DNA from: Chachezhania sediminis
GTDB lineage: Bacteria; Pseudomonadota; Alphaproteobacteria; Rhodobacterales; Rhodobacteraceae
DNA: 64,000 bases
Assembly (NCBI RefSeq): GCF_009765275.1
Contig: NZ_VOPH01000014.1
Span: 1-64,000 of the forward strand
Direction: 5' to 3'
Part shown: positions 53,729-64,000 of the stretch, piece by piece
Position numbering within the stretch: position 1 is the first letter of the stretch
How the letters are laid out: every line of letters begins with the position of its first letter
Notes under the pieces: model-generated
What the model was told of the DNA's origin: nothing
What the model saw: only the letters and a program-made list of their open reading frames with translations
The model's database searches: none
Program-made: the position numbers and the translations under genes

Positions 53729-54853
53729 ATGAACCAACAACAGGTCACGGCGCATGACGCCGAGGCGCAGGATATCTGTGCCCACTCGCAAGCCCATGCT
53801 TTCGCGGGACTGGGGGCTATTGCGGATCAGCCGCATTTCGCGCCCATCACCAGGCGCGCCCTGATGGCAGCGGTCAACACTGTGGCACGGGATCTGGGAC
53901 TGCGGGCCTCATCGGTCATGGTGATCGATGCGCTGCTCAGCTGCCTGCCCTGCCGCGATCCCAAGACAGGCGCAGACCGGCCGATCACGCCTCGCTGCCT
54001 GCTGACCGTTTTCGCAGCGAACGACACCCTGAGCTTTCGTGCCAAGGGCCTGACCGACCGCCAGCTCCGCCGCCATTTCGAGCGGCTGGAGGAAATCGGC
54101 CTGATCCGCCGCCGCGACAGCGCGAATGGCAAGCGCTTTGCCGTGAAGAAGGCAGGCCGCATCATCGGAGCCTTCGGAATCGACCTGTCCCCCCTTCTGG
54201 CCCGCTCTGCCGAATTGACGGAACTCGCCGATCGGCGTCGGGAAGAAGCCGAGGAACTGCGCGGGCTGAAAGCCATGGTCCGCAAGATGCGCCTGAGTTG
54301 CCTGGGCCGCGATCTGTCCGGCGATGCCATAGACTTTCTTGACCACACCGCGAAGGTGATCCGCCGAACCTCCACGTCACTGACCGAAGTGCGGACCATC
54401 CTGGCCCACCTGACCGACCTGTTGGTTGACCACGGCCCAACGGTTTCGCAACAGGTCGAGGTCGAAAGCGCCCCTACGCAATCAGTCAAAACGACCGCCA
54501 CCGACAGACAGGATGTCCGGCACAAAGAGCCAATCAAAACATATCCCAAAAAAGCGACCCGCAGCGATGCCACCATTTCGTGGAGCCAACTGACGACCCT
54601 CTCCGATTTCTATCCCAAACAACCAACCACGATATCCGAGGCCGTTCGGATCGTTCACGACTTCGGCCAGATGCTGGGGATGAGGACAGAGCTATTGTCT
54701 GAAGCCATTGGTCGGCTTGGATGGATGGAAACGCTGCAAATCCAGGATCGCATAGCAGGACGCATCGAAAAAATCAGTCATCCGGAAGGATACCTAAGGC
54801 ACATCCTTGAAAGGCATACTGTCAGTGCGAGCAGCATTCCGTTTACCTCGTGA
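53729..54853 (+). CDS. repC: Plasmid replication initiator RepC
   Basis: 374 residues. The RP-C domain begins near APITRRALMAAVNTVARDLG and includes ITPRCLLTVFAANDTLSFRA and KGLTDRQLRRHFERLEEIG (winged-helix part). The C-terminal RepC_C region is in EAVRIVHDFGQMLGMRTELL. RepC starts replication from oriV, usually inside its own coding sequence; the AT-richer, less GC-biased stretch at about 54470-54620 is the likely place. The spacer upstream carries parS and the antisense RNA. Confidence 0.95.
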   Translation: MNQQQVTAHDAEAQDICAHSQAHAFAGLGAIADQPHFAPITRRALMAAVNTVARDLGLRASSVMVIDALLSCLPCRDPKTGADRPITPRCLLTVFAANDTLSFRAKGLTDRQLRRHFERLEEIGLIRRRDSANGKRFAVKKAGRIIGAFGIDLSPLLARSAELTELADRRREEAEELRGLKAMVRKMRLSCLGRDLSGDAIDFLDHTAKVIRRTSTSLTEVRTILAHLTDLLVDHGPTVSQQVEVESAPTQSVKTTATDRQDVRHKEPIKTYPKKATRSDATISWSQLTTLSDFYPKQPTTISEAVRIVHDFGQMLGMRTELLSEAIGRLGWMETLQIQDRIAGRIEKISHPEGYLRHILERHTVSASSIPFTS

Positions 54854-54870
54854 CCGATCATAGACTCATG

Positions 54871-54890
54871 AAGTTGGCCATGGCCAACTT
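54871..54890. promoter_or_regulatory. parS: parS-like centromere site 2
   Basis: AAGTTGGCCATGGCCAACTT is a 20-bp perfect palindrome 17 bases after the repC stop. It shares the 16-bp core GTTGGCCATGGCCAAC with site 1. The pair brackets repC. Confidence 0.8.
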
Positions 54891-55062
54891 TGACCCGACA
54901 ATCGGCTGTTCTTGTCACCGTGAAGCAGACAGGCCCCAACCGACCGAACCACGGAATTTCGTTTATTTCGTTTATACGCATCACGGATCCAATTTGGCCG
55001 AAACAGCATCATCCACCGTAAGATGACAAACTACTGTCGCATCCACCCTGTAGACCCCTGCA

Positions 55063-55749
55063 ATGGACAAGAAATCGCATACCCGCACCCGGCTTATGAA
55101 TGCCGCGGAAAAAATCATCTGCGACGCGGAAGGATCCCCCGACATCTCGGTCCGCAGAATCGCGGCCGCCGCGGGGACCAATGTCGCCTCGGTCTCGTAT
55201 CACTTTGGATCGCTGGAGGAATTGGCCGTGGCCACCGCGCAGCGGGTCTATGACCGGCTGAACAGCGAAAGGTTGACCGAGCTGCAACGCTGCATCGACC
55301 GGGCCGCCCCCGCATCGCCGAGCGTCGGCGCTATCGTCAGGGCGCTGATCGGAACCTCGCTGCGGTGGAGCATGGACCCGGAGAGTCCCTATGCCGTACT
55401 GCAATACATGAACCGGCTGGCGACCTTTTCCGAACATCCCGAGCATTTCGACCCGCTGATCAACGGCGTGAAGCCACATCGGATCTTTGCCGAATACCTT
55501 CGTCGCGCGGCGCCGTGGTTCACCGAAGAAGAGATCGCCTGGCGTCTGGCCGCGGCCCTTGGGGTCCGGTCGCAATTCACCCGCCATGCCCCGCGATGCG
55601 AGGTGCTGACCGGCCGTCCGCTGAAAGGCGACGCAGAACCCGTGATCGCGGAACTTTGTGAAATCATCGAACCGATGTTTGCCCAGCCCGCGCGCCGGGC
55701 ACGTCCGGTTCAGCGGCGTGTTTCGCTGGCCCCGTCAAACGCCGTTTGA
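55063..55749 (+). CDS. TetR-family transcriptional regulator
   Basis: 228 residues. N-terminal HTH: TRLMNAAEKIICDAEGSPDI, then RRIAAAAGTNVASVSYHFGS. The C-terminal part has a TetR_C-type helical domain with a longer basic tail. ATG 55063 fits the family start. It lies 70 bp before the Ugp-type transporter operon in the same direction, which makes it the likely regulator of that operon; the effector is unknown. Confidence 0.87.
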   Translation: MDKKSHTRTRLMNAAEKIICDAEGSPDISVRRIAAAAGTNVASVSYHFGSLEELAVATAQRVYDRLNSERLTELQRCIDRAAPASPSVGAIVRALIGTSLRWSMDPESPYAVLQYMNRLATFSEHPEHFDPLINGVKPHRIFAEYLRRAAPWFTEEEIAWRLAAALGVRSQFTRHAPRCEVLTGRPLKGDAEPVIAELCEIIEPMFAQPARRARPVQRRVSLAPSNAV

Positions 55750-55819
55750 GGACCGTCATTTAAGGGACACCGACTCGGCCTAGACCGCCATCCAACCTGC
55801 AGGACACGGATGGCCCCAC

Positions 55820-56932
55820 ATGACTGAAATCGCGATCAGCCAGTTGCGCAAGGAATTCGCCGGAACCGCCGCGGTCGAAGCGGTGGACCTGTCCATCAGA
55901 TCCGGCGAATTCCTGGTGATCCTGGGCCCGTCGGGATGCGGCAAGTCCACGTTGCTGCGCCTGATCGCAGGACTGGAAGATGCGACCGGCGGTCGGATCC
56001 AGATCGGGGGGACCGTGGTCAACGACCTTGAACCGGGTCGGCGCGGCTGTGCCATGGTGTTCCAGAACTACTCGCTTTACCCGCACATGTCGGTTGCCGC
56101 GAATATCGGCTACGCACTGAAGGTCGCGGGCGTCCGCCGCGCCGAACGGCAGGGCAGGGTGGAAGACGTTGCCCGCCTGCTGGAACTGGACCACCTGCTG
56201 GACCGCAAACCGGGGCAACTGTCCGGCGGTCAGCGGCAACGGGTGGCCATGGGCCGGGCGATGGTGCGGAACCCACAGGTCTTCCTATTCGACGAACCGC
56301 TGTCGAACCTGGACGCGAAGCTGCGGGCCAGCATGCGGGTCGAGATCAAGCGCCTGCATCGCCGGCTGGGCACGACGTCCGTCTTCGTCACGCACGACCA
56401 GCTGGAAGCCATGACCATGGCCGACCGGATGGTGTTGATGAACAAGGGCCGGATCGAGCAGGTGGGCACGCCGCAGGATCTGTTCCGCCGCCCGGCCAGC
56501 GTCTTTGTCGCGGGCTTCATCGGTACGCCTGCCATGAACCTTGTGCCCGGCCGGATCGTTTCGGACGGCACGCTGGTCGCCGATGGCGGCTGGCGCCTTG
56601 GCGGTCGCTGGCCGCTGAACCCGCATACGCCGGTCACGGTCGGCATGCGCCCCGGCGCGCTTCGCCTGACGGCCGCGCCCGCCGACGGACCGGTCTTCCG
56701 CGCTGACCTGTGCGAGGATCTGGGATCGGAACTGCACCTGCACGCCACCTCCGCCGAGCTGGACCTGGTCGTGGCGCTGCCGGTCGATGCGCGGCCGCCG
56801 TCGGGCCCCTTCGGCCTGACCGTCGAGCCCGAGGACCTTCACCTTTTCCATGGCGAGACCGGCCAGCGCGTCGATCCACTGCCCGCACTTCAAGGAGATA
56901 CCGCATGGCAGATGCAACCTTCGTTCACCTGA
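55820..56932 (+). CDS. ugpC: ABC transporter ATPase, UgpC/MalK type
   Basis: 370 residues. Walker [30 protein letters not shown], signature [16 protein letters not shown], Walker [16 protein letters not shown], and [18 protein letters not shown]-terminal TOBE regulatory domain follows. CUT1-family ATPases drive uptake of sugars or glycerol-phosphodiesters. It is the first gene of the operon; its end overlaps the phosphoesterase start by 28 bases. Confidence 0.85.
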   Translation: MTEIAISQLRKEFAGTAAVEAVDLSIRSGEFLVILGPSGCGKSTLLRLIAGLEDATGGRIQIGGTVVNDLEPGRRGCAMVFQNYSLYPHMSVAANIGYALKVAGVRRAERQGRVEDVARLLELDHLLDRKPGQLSGGQRQRVAMGRAMVRNPQVFLFDEPLSNLDAKLRASMRVEIKRLHRRLGTTSVFVTHDQLEAMTMADRMVLMNKGRIEQVGTPQDLFRRPASVFVAGFIGTPAMNLVPGRIVSDGTLVADGGWRLGGRWPLNPHTPVTVGMRPGALRLTAAPADGPVFRADLCEDLGSELHLHATSAELDLVVALPVDARPPSGPFGLTVEPEDLHLFHGETGQRVDPLPALQGDTAWQMQPSFT

Positions 56933-57768
56933 CCGACCTTCACTTCGGCGAGGCGGATGACCCGCACCTCCATTCGGACACCGAAGCCACGATGGCGGCG
57001 ATCCTGGCCGAAGTGCACCGGATCGACCCCAAGCCGGATTTCGTGATCGCGTCCGGGGATCTGGCCAATGCAGGGGATGCGGCCAGCTATCGCAAGTTGG
57101 CGAAGGCGCTGGAAAGCCTGGAGATGCCGATCGTCTATGCCATCGGCAATCACGACACCCGCGAAGGGTTCTATGAGGGTATGCTGGGGCAGGGGCCCGG
57201 CAACAACGCGACCTACGACCACGACACGGTGATCGCGGGAATCCATATCATCACGCTGGACAGCACAACGCCGGGCGCCATCGGCGGAGCGCTGGAACCG
57301 CACCAGTTCGACTGGCTGGCGGCGCGGCTGATGGATCACGCCGATCTGCCGAAGCTGATCGTCGTTCACCACCCGCCCATGCTGGGCGATGAAGAGGATG
57401 AGGCATTCTGGCGTGGAATCCGAATTGCTGACAGTCTACAGCTTCGGGGCATGCTGAAGGGCCACGATATCCGCGGCATCCTGTCCGGGCACATCCACCA
57501 CGACCGCTTTTCCGTATGGCACGGCATTCCGGTGATCGTCGGCATCGGCCAGCACGCGGCCACCGACATCCTGGCCACCGACCGGCTGCGCATGGTGCGC
57601 GGCGCCGGCTTCGGCATCGGTACGCTGCGGTCCTCCGGCCTGACCATGCAGCTGGTGCCGCTGGCGTCGGACCGGGCGGAACTGAACGTCTATCCGCTGG
57701 AGATGCTGCGCGAACGCGCCGCCGCGAACGAAGAGGCGGCCTATGCCGCCCAAACCGAAACTGCCTGA
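56905..57768 (+). CDS. Calcineurin-like metallophosphodiesterase (GpdQ/CpdA-type)
   Basis: 287 residues with all five metal motifs: [11 protein letters not shown] (D-x-H), [32 protein letters not shown] and [11 protein letters not shown]. No signal peptide, so cytoplasmic. Such enzymes hydrolyse glycerophosphodiesters or cyclic nucleotides. Placement between UgpC-type and receptor genes suggests that it cleaves the imported phosphodiester, doing the job of UgpQ. AAGGAG lies 6 bases before ATG 56905. Confidence 0.87.
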   Translation: MADATFVHLTDLHFGEADDPHLHSDTEATMAAILAEVHRIDPKPDFVIASGDLANAGDAASYRKLAKALESLEMPIVYAIGNHDTREGFYEGMLGQGPGNNATYDHDTVIAGIHIITLDSTTPGAIGGALEPHQFDWLAARLMDHADLPKLIVVHHPPMLGDEEDEAFWRGIRIADSLQLRGMLKGHDIRGILSGHIHHDRFSVWHGIPVIVGIGQHAATDILATDRLRMVRGAGFGIGTLRSSGLTMQLVPLASDRAELNVYPLEMLRERAAANEEAAYAAQTETA

Positions 57769-57793
57769 GACATTCCCCCGAAAGGATCCAACG

Positions 57794-59095
57794 ATGCTTC
57801 GCAGAACCTTCCTGGCGACCGGTGTCGCCGCGGTAGCGCTGACCGCGCTGGCGCCCGCGCTCCGCGCTGAGATGGCGGCCGGGATCACCGCGCCGGTGAC
57901 CATCAGCTTCTATTCCTACAACCTTGCCTCGGCCGGTCTGAACAACGACACGACCATGGGCCTGATCAACGACTTCATGGCGGAAAACCCGCTGATCAAG
58001 GTCGAACCCATCGGTGCGCCATCGAACGAGATCCTGAGCCGCGTACAGGCCGACATCGTGGCAGGGCAGGAGCCCGACCTGGCACAGCTGGTCTTTCGCG
58101 ACCTGATCTATGCCGCCGACGATCTGGGGGCCGAGGCGCTGGAAGATCTGGCCGGAGACGAGCTGGCGGCCCACGCCGAAGGCATGGTGCCCAGCGGTCT
58201 GGACCTGGGCAGGGTCGACGGCAAGACCTATGGGCTGGCCTATACCTTCTCGACCCCGGTGATGTTCATCAATGCCGACATCTTCCGCGAAGCCGGGCTG
58301 GACCCGAAGAACCCGCCGAAAACCTGGGCCGAGGTCAAGGAAGCGGGCATGGCGATCCAGCAGAAGACCGACAAGTACGGCTTCTTTCCCGGCGCTTTCG
58401 GTCCCATCGACGGGACCTTCGTCTATCAGTCCATCGTGATGTCGAACGGCGGCATTGTCCGCGAAGGCAACACGCTGACCTTCGCCGATCAGCCCGCGGC
58501 CGATGCCGTGGCGATGCTGCGCGACCTGCGCGACAGCGGCGCCTATGCGGAAATCGACCCGGCGTCCCACATGGACACTTTCGCCGCCGGCAAGCTGGGC
58601 ATGTTCCTGTTCACCTCGGCCGTGCAGAACCGCTTCATCAAGGCCGCCGACGGCAAGTTCGAGCTTGAAGTCGCCGCCATGCCGTCCTTCGGCGACAAAC
58701 CGACCGCGCCCACCAATTCCGGTTCCGCCCTGTTCCTGCTGTCCAAGGATCCGGTCAAGCAGCGCGCGGCGTGGGAACTGATGAAGTTCCTGACGTCCAA
58801 GCACGCTTATACACAGATCACGTCCAAGATCGGCTACCTGCCGCTGCGGCTCGATATCGTTGACGATCCCCAGTACCTGAAGCCCTGGGTCGATGCGCAT
58901 CCGATGATCCAGCCGAACCTGGAACAGCTGACCCGTCTGACGCCGAACATGGCTTTCGCCGGCCCGAACTATCGCCAGGTGGAAAACATGATGAAGGACG
59001 CCGCGACCGAGGCCGTTCTGGGCGACGAAGACCCCTACGAGGTGCTGCGCCGTGCCCAGGTCCAGGCCCAGGCCCTGATGCCGGCCGACGGCTGA
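57794..59095 (+). CDS. ugpB: ABC transporter substrate-binding protein, UgpB type
   Basis: 433 residues. The signal peptide MLRRTFLATGVAAVALTALA has paired Arg like a Tat leader. The mature domain is SBP_bac_1-like: VTISFYSYNLASAGLNNDTT, PVMFINADIFREAGLDPKNP, and KSLLSK-type segments such as GSALFLLSKDPVKQRAAWEL. This is a receptor for a glycerophosphodiester or sugar. AAAGGA precedes ATG 57794. A strong hairpin follows the gene. Confidence 0.85.
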   Translation: MLRRTFLATGVAAVALTALAPALRAEMAAGITAPVTISFYSYNLASAGLNNDTTMGLINDFMAENPLIKVEPIGAPSNEILSRVQADIVAGQEPDLAQLVFRDLIYAADDLGAEALEDLAGDELAAHAEGMVPSGLDLGRVDGKTYGLAYTFSTPVMFINADIFREAGLDPKNPPKTWAEVKEAGMAIQQKTDKYGFFPGAFGPIDGTFVYQSIVMSNGGIVREGNTLTFADQPAADAVAMLRDLRDSGAYAEIDPASHMDTFAAGKLGMFLFTSAVQNRFIKAADGKFELEVAAMPSFGDKPTAPTNSGSALFLLSKDPVKQRAAWELMKFLTSKHAYTQITSKIGYLPLRLDIVDDPQYLKPWVDAHPMIQPNLEQLTRLTPNMAFAGPNYRQVENMMKDAATEAVLGDEDPYEVLRRAQVQAQALMPADG

Positions 59096-59104
59096 TGCCC
59101 CTTC

Positions 59105-59130
59105 GCGCGGTCCCTTCGCGGGGGCCGCGC
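59105..59130 (+). promoter_or_regulatory. Hairpin between receptor and permease genes
   Basis: GCGCGGTCCC and GGGGCCGCGC (59105-59114 with 59121-59130) form a 10-bp stem including one T-G pair, around TTCGCG. It lies 9 bases after the receptor stop and is followed by ATTCCCCTTTTC, so partial termination is possible. Confidence 0.6.
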
Positions 59131-59159
59131 ATTCCCCTTTTCAGAAGACTTACATCCGC

Positions 59160-60089
59160 ATGACCGATGCTGTTGCCCCATCCGCCATCCGCGCGCCCGC
59201 CCGGCTTTTGCCGCGTGTCCAGGTTGCACCTTGGCTTTACCTGCTGCCGACGCTGGCCGTGCTTTTCGTCTGGATCTACCTGCCCCTGTTCCAGAGCTTC
59301 CAGCTGTCCTTCACCCAGTGGAACATGCTGCCCACAAAGACACCGAAGCCGGTGGGCTGGGCGAACTATCGCAACCTCCTGGCGCTGCCCGAATTGCGGC
59401 AGGCGGCGCTGAACACGGTCTGGTACGTGGTGGGCCTCTTGCCGCTGTCGGTCGTGATCCCGCTGGCTGTGGCCATCCTGACGCAGGACCTGACAGGCCG
59501 GCTGCGCAACCTCTATCGCGCGCTGATCTTCATCCCGATGATCGTGCCCCCCATCGTCGCCGCCGTGCTGTGGCGCTGGCTGCTGAACGAGGACTATGGC
59601 CTCGTGAACCATATCATCGCGGGCCTTGGTTTCCCGACGGTGAAGTTCTTCCAGAACCCCGACATCGCGCTTTGGACCATGGTCTGGATCACCGGCTGGA
59701 AGCTGATGGGCTTTTCCACGCTGCTCTTGTCCGCCGCCAACGGCACCATCGACCCCGGCTATCTGGAGGCTGCGCGCATGGACGGCGCCAACCGCTGGCA
59801 GATCACCCGCGACATCCGGCTGCCGCTCTTGTCGCCGACGATCCTGCTGCTGGTGATGATGACCGTCCTTTTCGGCGCGCAGTGGAGTTTCGTCTACATC
59901 AACGCCATCACCGACGGCGGCCCGATGGGCGCCACCACCAACATCTTCTTCCTGATGTGGAAATACGGGTTCCAGACCTTTTCCGCGGGGTGGAGCGCCA
60001 CGGCCGGGATCATGACCTTCGTCACCTTCGGTCTGCTGGCCCTGCTGTTCCTGGGCCTGTCCAGAAAGGTTGCCTTCCATGACAACTAG
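59160..60089 (+). CDS. ugpA: ABC transporter permease, UgpA type
   Basis: 309 residues, six spans. LPTLAVLFVWIYLPLFQSFQ at the N-terminus, LIFIPMIVPPIVAAVLWRWL, and the EAA loop GYLEAARMDGANRWQITRDI followed by RLPLLSPTILLL. Membrane subunit of the CUT1-type importer. It overlaps the next permease by 11 bases. Confidence 0.88.
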   Translation: MTDAVAPSAIRAPARLLPRVQVAPWLYLLPTLAVLFVWIYLPLFQSFQLSFTQWNMLPTKTPKPVGWANYRNLLALPELRQAALNTVWYVVGLLPLSVVIPLAVAILTQDLTGRLRNLYRALIFIPMIVPPIVAAVLWRWLLNEDYGLVNHIIAGLGFPTVKFFQNPDIALWTMVWITGWKLMGFSTLLLSAANGTIDPGYLEAARMDGANRWQITRDIRLPLLSPTILLLVMMTVLFGAQWSFVYINAITDGGPMGATTNIFFLMWKYGFQTFSAGWSATAGIMTFVTFGLLALLFLGLSRKVAFHDN

Positions 60090-60897
60090 GTCCCGCGCCA
60101 CCACGGTCGCCACCCATGGCGCCATGATCCTGCTGGTGCTGACGGCGGTCGTGCCGGTCTACTGGATGATCGTCACCGCCTTCCGGCCAGAGATCGAGAT
60201 CTTTTCGCTGCGGCTGCTGCCGCAGCAGCCGACGCTGGAAAACTTCGCCTTCGTCCTGACGGCGATCCCGATGCTGAAGATGCTGGGCAACACCTTCGTC
60301 ATGGCCGCGGCAACGGCGCTGGCGCAGATCCTGACGGGGCTTTTTGCAGCCTATGCGCTGACCTGCTGGCGGTTTCCGGGCGGCAAGGTGGTTCAGTCGC
60401 TGATCGCGCTGTCCTGGCTGGTGCCGTTCCAGGTGACGATGATCCCGAACTACGTGCTGTCGACGAAGCTGGGCCTGCTGAATACGACCACCGGCCTTGT
60501 CCTGCCCAATGCGGCGGCGGCCTTTGCCGTTCTGGTCCTGGTCAATGCGATGAAGTCCTTCCCCAGACAGGTGATCGAGGCCGCGCGCATGGACGATGCC
60601 GGCCACTGGCGCATCCTGTGGGAAATCATCGTGCCGAACCTGCGGCCGGCCATCGCATCGCTGGGGGTGCTGGCCTTCATCTCGGCCTGGAACGAATATT
60701 TCTGGCCGCTGCTCCTGATCCGCAAGATCGAGGACTCGGTCGTCCAGATCGGCCTGCAGATGTTCATGACGCAGGAAGGCAACCAGTGGGGGCCGCTGAT
60801 GGCGGCGGCGACGCTGGCCTCGCTTCCGGTCTTTGGGCTTTACCTTGTGCTGCACCGGCAGGTCATCGACAGCTTCATGAAATCGGGACTGAAATGA
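60079..60897 (+). CDS. ugpE: ABC transporter permease, UgpE type
   Basis: 272 residues, six spans. MILLVLTAVVPVYWMIVTAF and the EAA loop QVIEAARMDDAGHWRILWEI followed by IVPNLRPAIASLGVLAF are typical of the MalG/UgpE group. ATG 60079 lies inside the ugpA end; a TTG 9 bases upstream is less likely. Its stop overlaps the phosphatase start (ATGA). Confidence 0.88.
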   Translation: MTTRSRATTVATHGAMILLVLTAVVPVYWMIVTAFRPEIEIFSLRLLPQQPTLENFAFVLTAIPMLKMLGNTFVMAAATALAQILTGLFAAYALTCWRFPGGKVVQSLIALSWLVPFQVTMIPNYVLSTKLGLLNTTTGLVLPNAAAAFAVLVLVNAMKSFPRQVIEAARMDDAGHWRILWEIIVPNLRPAIASLGVLAFISAWNEYFWPLLLIRKIEDSVVQIGLQMFMTQEGNQWGPLMAAATLASLPVFGLYLVLHRQVIDSFMKSGLK

Positions 60898-61652
60898 GCG
60901 CGATCTTTCCGCGGCTGATGCCGCTCGACGGAACCCACAACATCCGCGACCTGGGCGGTGCGCCGTTGAAGGGCGGGGCCTGGGTGCGGCCCGGCCGGGT
61001 TTACCGCGCCTGCGGTATGAACGGATTGACCGATCCCGGACGGACCGGGCTGGCCGAACTTGGGATTGTCCGCGTCATCGACCTGCGGTCCGAGGCGGAA
61101 CGCGTCGCAGCCCCGGGGCCCTTCGCCGATCACCCGGGCCTAATGCCCATCCCAGTCTTCGACGGGCTGGCGCCGCTGGGCCATGTCTTCGCGGCCGACG
61201 GGACGGCCAGTTTCGGCGACCGCTATGTCGAGGCGCTGGGAAGTGCCGCGCCCAGGTTCGGCCGCGCCTTCCGCGCGCTTGCCCAGGCGGATGGGGCTCC
61301 GGTCCTGTTTCACTGTACCGCCGGCAAGGACCGGACGGGCGTGATGGCTGCGCTGCTGCTGGACCTGCTGGGTGCCGCCCGGGCGGATATTGTCGCCGAC
61401 TATGCCGCCACGGCGGATCTGGGGGCGGGGCTTCTGGCCGTTCTGAAGGACGGGGCGATCGCCCGGGGGGCGGACGCTGCGCTGGCGGCCCGGATGATGC
61501 AGTCGGAACCGGCCGACATGGAATATGTGCTGGACTGGCTGCAGGGCGGTTTCGGCGGGGCAGAGGGGTATCTGCGCCATGCCGGGCTGTCCGAAGCCGA
61601 ACTGGATAAGATCGTCGATGCGCTGGCCGCCAGGGAGCCTGCCTTGTACTGA
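60894..61652 (+). CDS. Protein-tyrosine-phosphatase-like protein (Y_phosphatase3 family)
   Basis: 252 residues. The N-terminal GTHNIRDLGGAPLKGGAWVR is the family hallmark and the catalytic P-loop is FHCTAGKDRTG (Cys-x5-Arg). Relatives dephosphorylate phosphotyrosine or small phosphoesters or phosphoinositides. It is the last gene of the Ugp-type operon (ATGA overlap). A role in removing phosphate from the imported molecule after the phosphodiesterase step is an inference. Confidence 0.87.
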   Translation: MSAIFPRLMPLDGTHNIRDLGGAPLKGGAWVRPGRVYRACGMNGLTDPGRTGLAELGIVRVIDLRSEAERVAAPGPFADHPGLMPIPVFDGLAPLGHVFAADGTASFGDRYVEALGSAAPRFGRAFRALAQADGAPVLFHCTAGKDRTGVMAALLLDLLGAARADIVADYAATADLGAGLLAVLKDGAIARGADAALAARMMQSEPADMEYVLDWLQGGFGGAEGYLRHAGLSEAELDKIVDALAAREPALY

Positions 61653-61837
61653 TGGCCGGGGATCGGAAAAGACGGCGGCTGTGACTGCAAGACGGGCAGG
61701 GGGCGGCCTGCGGATGGTCCCGAAGTGGCCGCCCGGGGCGCTATCCAAAGTGCCGCCGGGCAGGGTGGGTCTTCGGCTTCAGGGCGACATCCCGGCAGTC
61801 GAAATCGCGGCCCGGCTTTCCGAGCGGCTGTTGCCCT

Positions 61838-62272
61838 TCAGGGCAGGTCGCGCTCTGCCAGGCCCTTGATCAGATACATCTCGGCCTCGTGCACGGTTGA
61901 AATCTGGGCCCAGGCGGCATCATCCTGGTCTGCCAGCCGCCAGGTCAGCAGCGAGACGACGCATTCGTCCGGGCCATAGCCCAGCACCGGCCCGGGGAGG
62001 ACCCGGGACATGTTGCGGAACCGCATCGTCTCTTCCGAGCCGCCCACATCATAGTTCACGACCATCATCTCGGGGTCGACGTTCAGCCGGACCAGCGTCC
62101 GCGCACCGTTGAAGACCGAGGTGCCGGCGAAAATCCCGTTCCCCAGATCCTCGCGCCCGGCGCTGCCCCAGGCCCAGTGGCCCTGTTTCACGCCGTCGGA
62201 CATCAGCGCGAACACCGATTCGGCCGGACGGTTCACCTTGATGCTGCTGGTATGGCAATGCGGATCGATCAT
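61838..62272 (-). CDS. SRPBCC-superfamily protein
   Basis: 144 residues. SSIKVNRPAESVFALMSDGV followed by GHWAWGSAGREDLGNGIF looks like the start of a polyketide cyclase/START-type hydrophobic-ligand pocket, with beta-strands continuing to the C-terminal helix (STVHEAEMYLIKGLAE). Cytoplasmic; ligand unknown. It converges on the phosphatase gene with a 185-bp gap in which I see nothing. Confidence 0.65.
   Translation of the reverse strand: MIDPHCHTSSIKVNRPAESVFALMSDGVKQGHWAWGSAGREDLGNGIFAGTSVFNGARTLVRLNVDPEMMVVNYDVGGSEETMRFRNMSRVLPGPVLGYGPDECVVSLLTWRLADQDDAAWAQISTVHEAEMYLIKGLAERDLP

Positions 62273-64000
<1,728 letters not shown>

Overview
The window is GC-rich, densely coded DNA with short intergenic gaps and many ATGA start/stop overlaps. 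A repABC replication module (51302-54853) with two flanking parS-like palindromes marks it as part of an extrachromosomal replicon, either a megaplasmid or a chromid. The replicon type and the gene content (TauABC, Liv, Pot and Ugp transporters, hydantoinases, an N-type ATPase beta subunit, short GC-rich hairpin repeats) fit an alphaproteobacterium of the Rhodobacterales. That placement is inference; the window contains no rRNA or tRNA that I can recognise.

Layout. 1-8113: the end of an FAD oxidoreductase; a decayed transposase; an AraC regulator divergent from an acyl-CoA dehydrogenase/crotonase pair; then a graveyard holding a TetR remnant, a frameshifted alpha/beta hydrolase and a collapsed TRAP transporter (DctQ, DctM, DctP). 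8414-10828: a four-gene membrane redox operon, every junction an ATGA overlap, built around a ferric-reductase-like/Rieske fusion. 10952-12850: a Phd-type antitoxin without a partner, a PIN/Phd toxin-antitoxin pair and a TetR gene with a perfect operator palindrome at its start codon. 12901-19928: a DUF1992 protein, a coniferyl-aldehyde-dehydrogenase-like enzyme and the homoprotocatechuate meta-cleavage genes (hpaH, G, D, E, F) divergent from hpaR.

20211-34773: a taurine-type ABC transporter whose permease carries an unusual periplasmic insertion. An RpiR regulator follows, then a catabolic series (glutamine-synthetase-like ligase, N-formylglutamate-amidohydrolase-like enzyme, cysteine hydrolase, M20 hydrolase), a complete branched-chain-type ABC transporter, an alpha/beta hydrolase and a MarR regulator. 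34777-49774: a hydantoinase operon (hyuA, hyuB, DadA-like oxidase, RidA, maleate-isomerase-like protein), a class III aminotransferase, an Lrp regulator, an ArgE-like deacylase and a polyamine-type ABC transporter with a hydantoin-racemase-like gene at its end. A divergent GntR regulator has a 16-bp operator palindrome. Together these segments look like uptake and breakdown of cyclic or acylated amides, amines and amino-acid derivatives.

51302-54853: repABC with a probable antisense RNA between repB and repC. 55063-61652: a TetR gene and a Ugp-type transporter operon with a built-in metallophosphodiesterase and a protein-tyrosine-phosphatase-like protein, suggesting uptake and hydrolysis of phosphodiesters. 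61838-64000: an SRPBCC protein, a gene-poor stretch with a 20-bp tandem repeat, and the start of an alternate (N-type) ATPase operon, whose atpD runs off the window.
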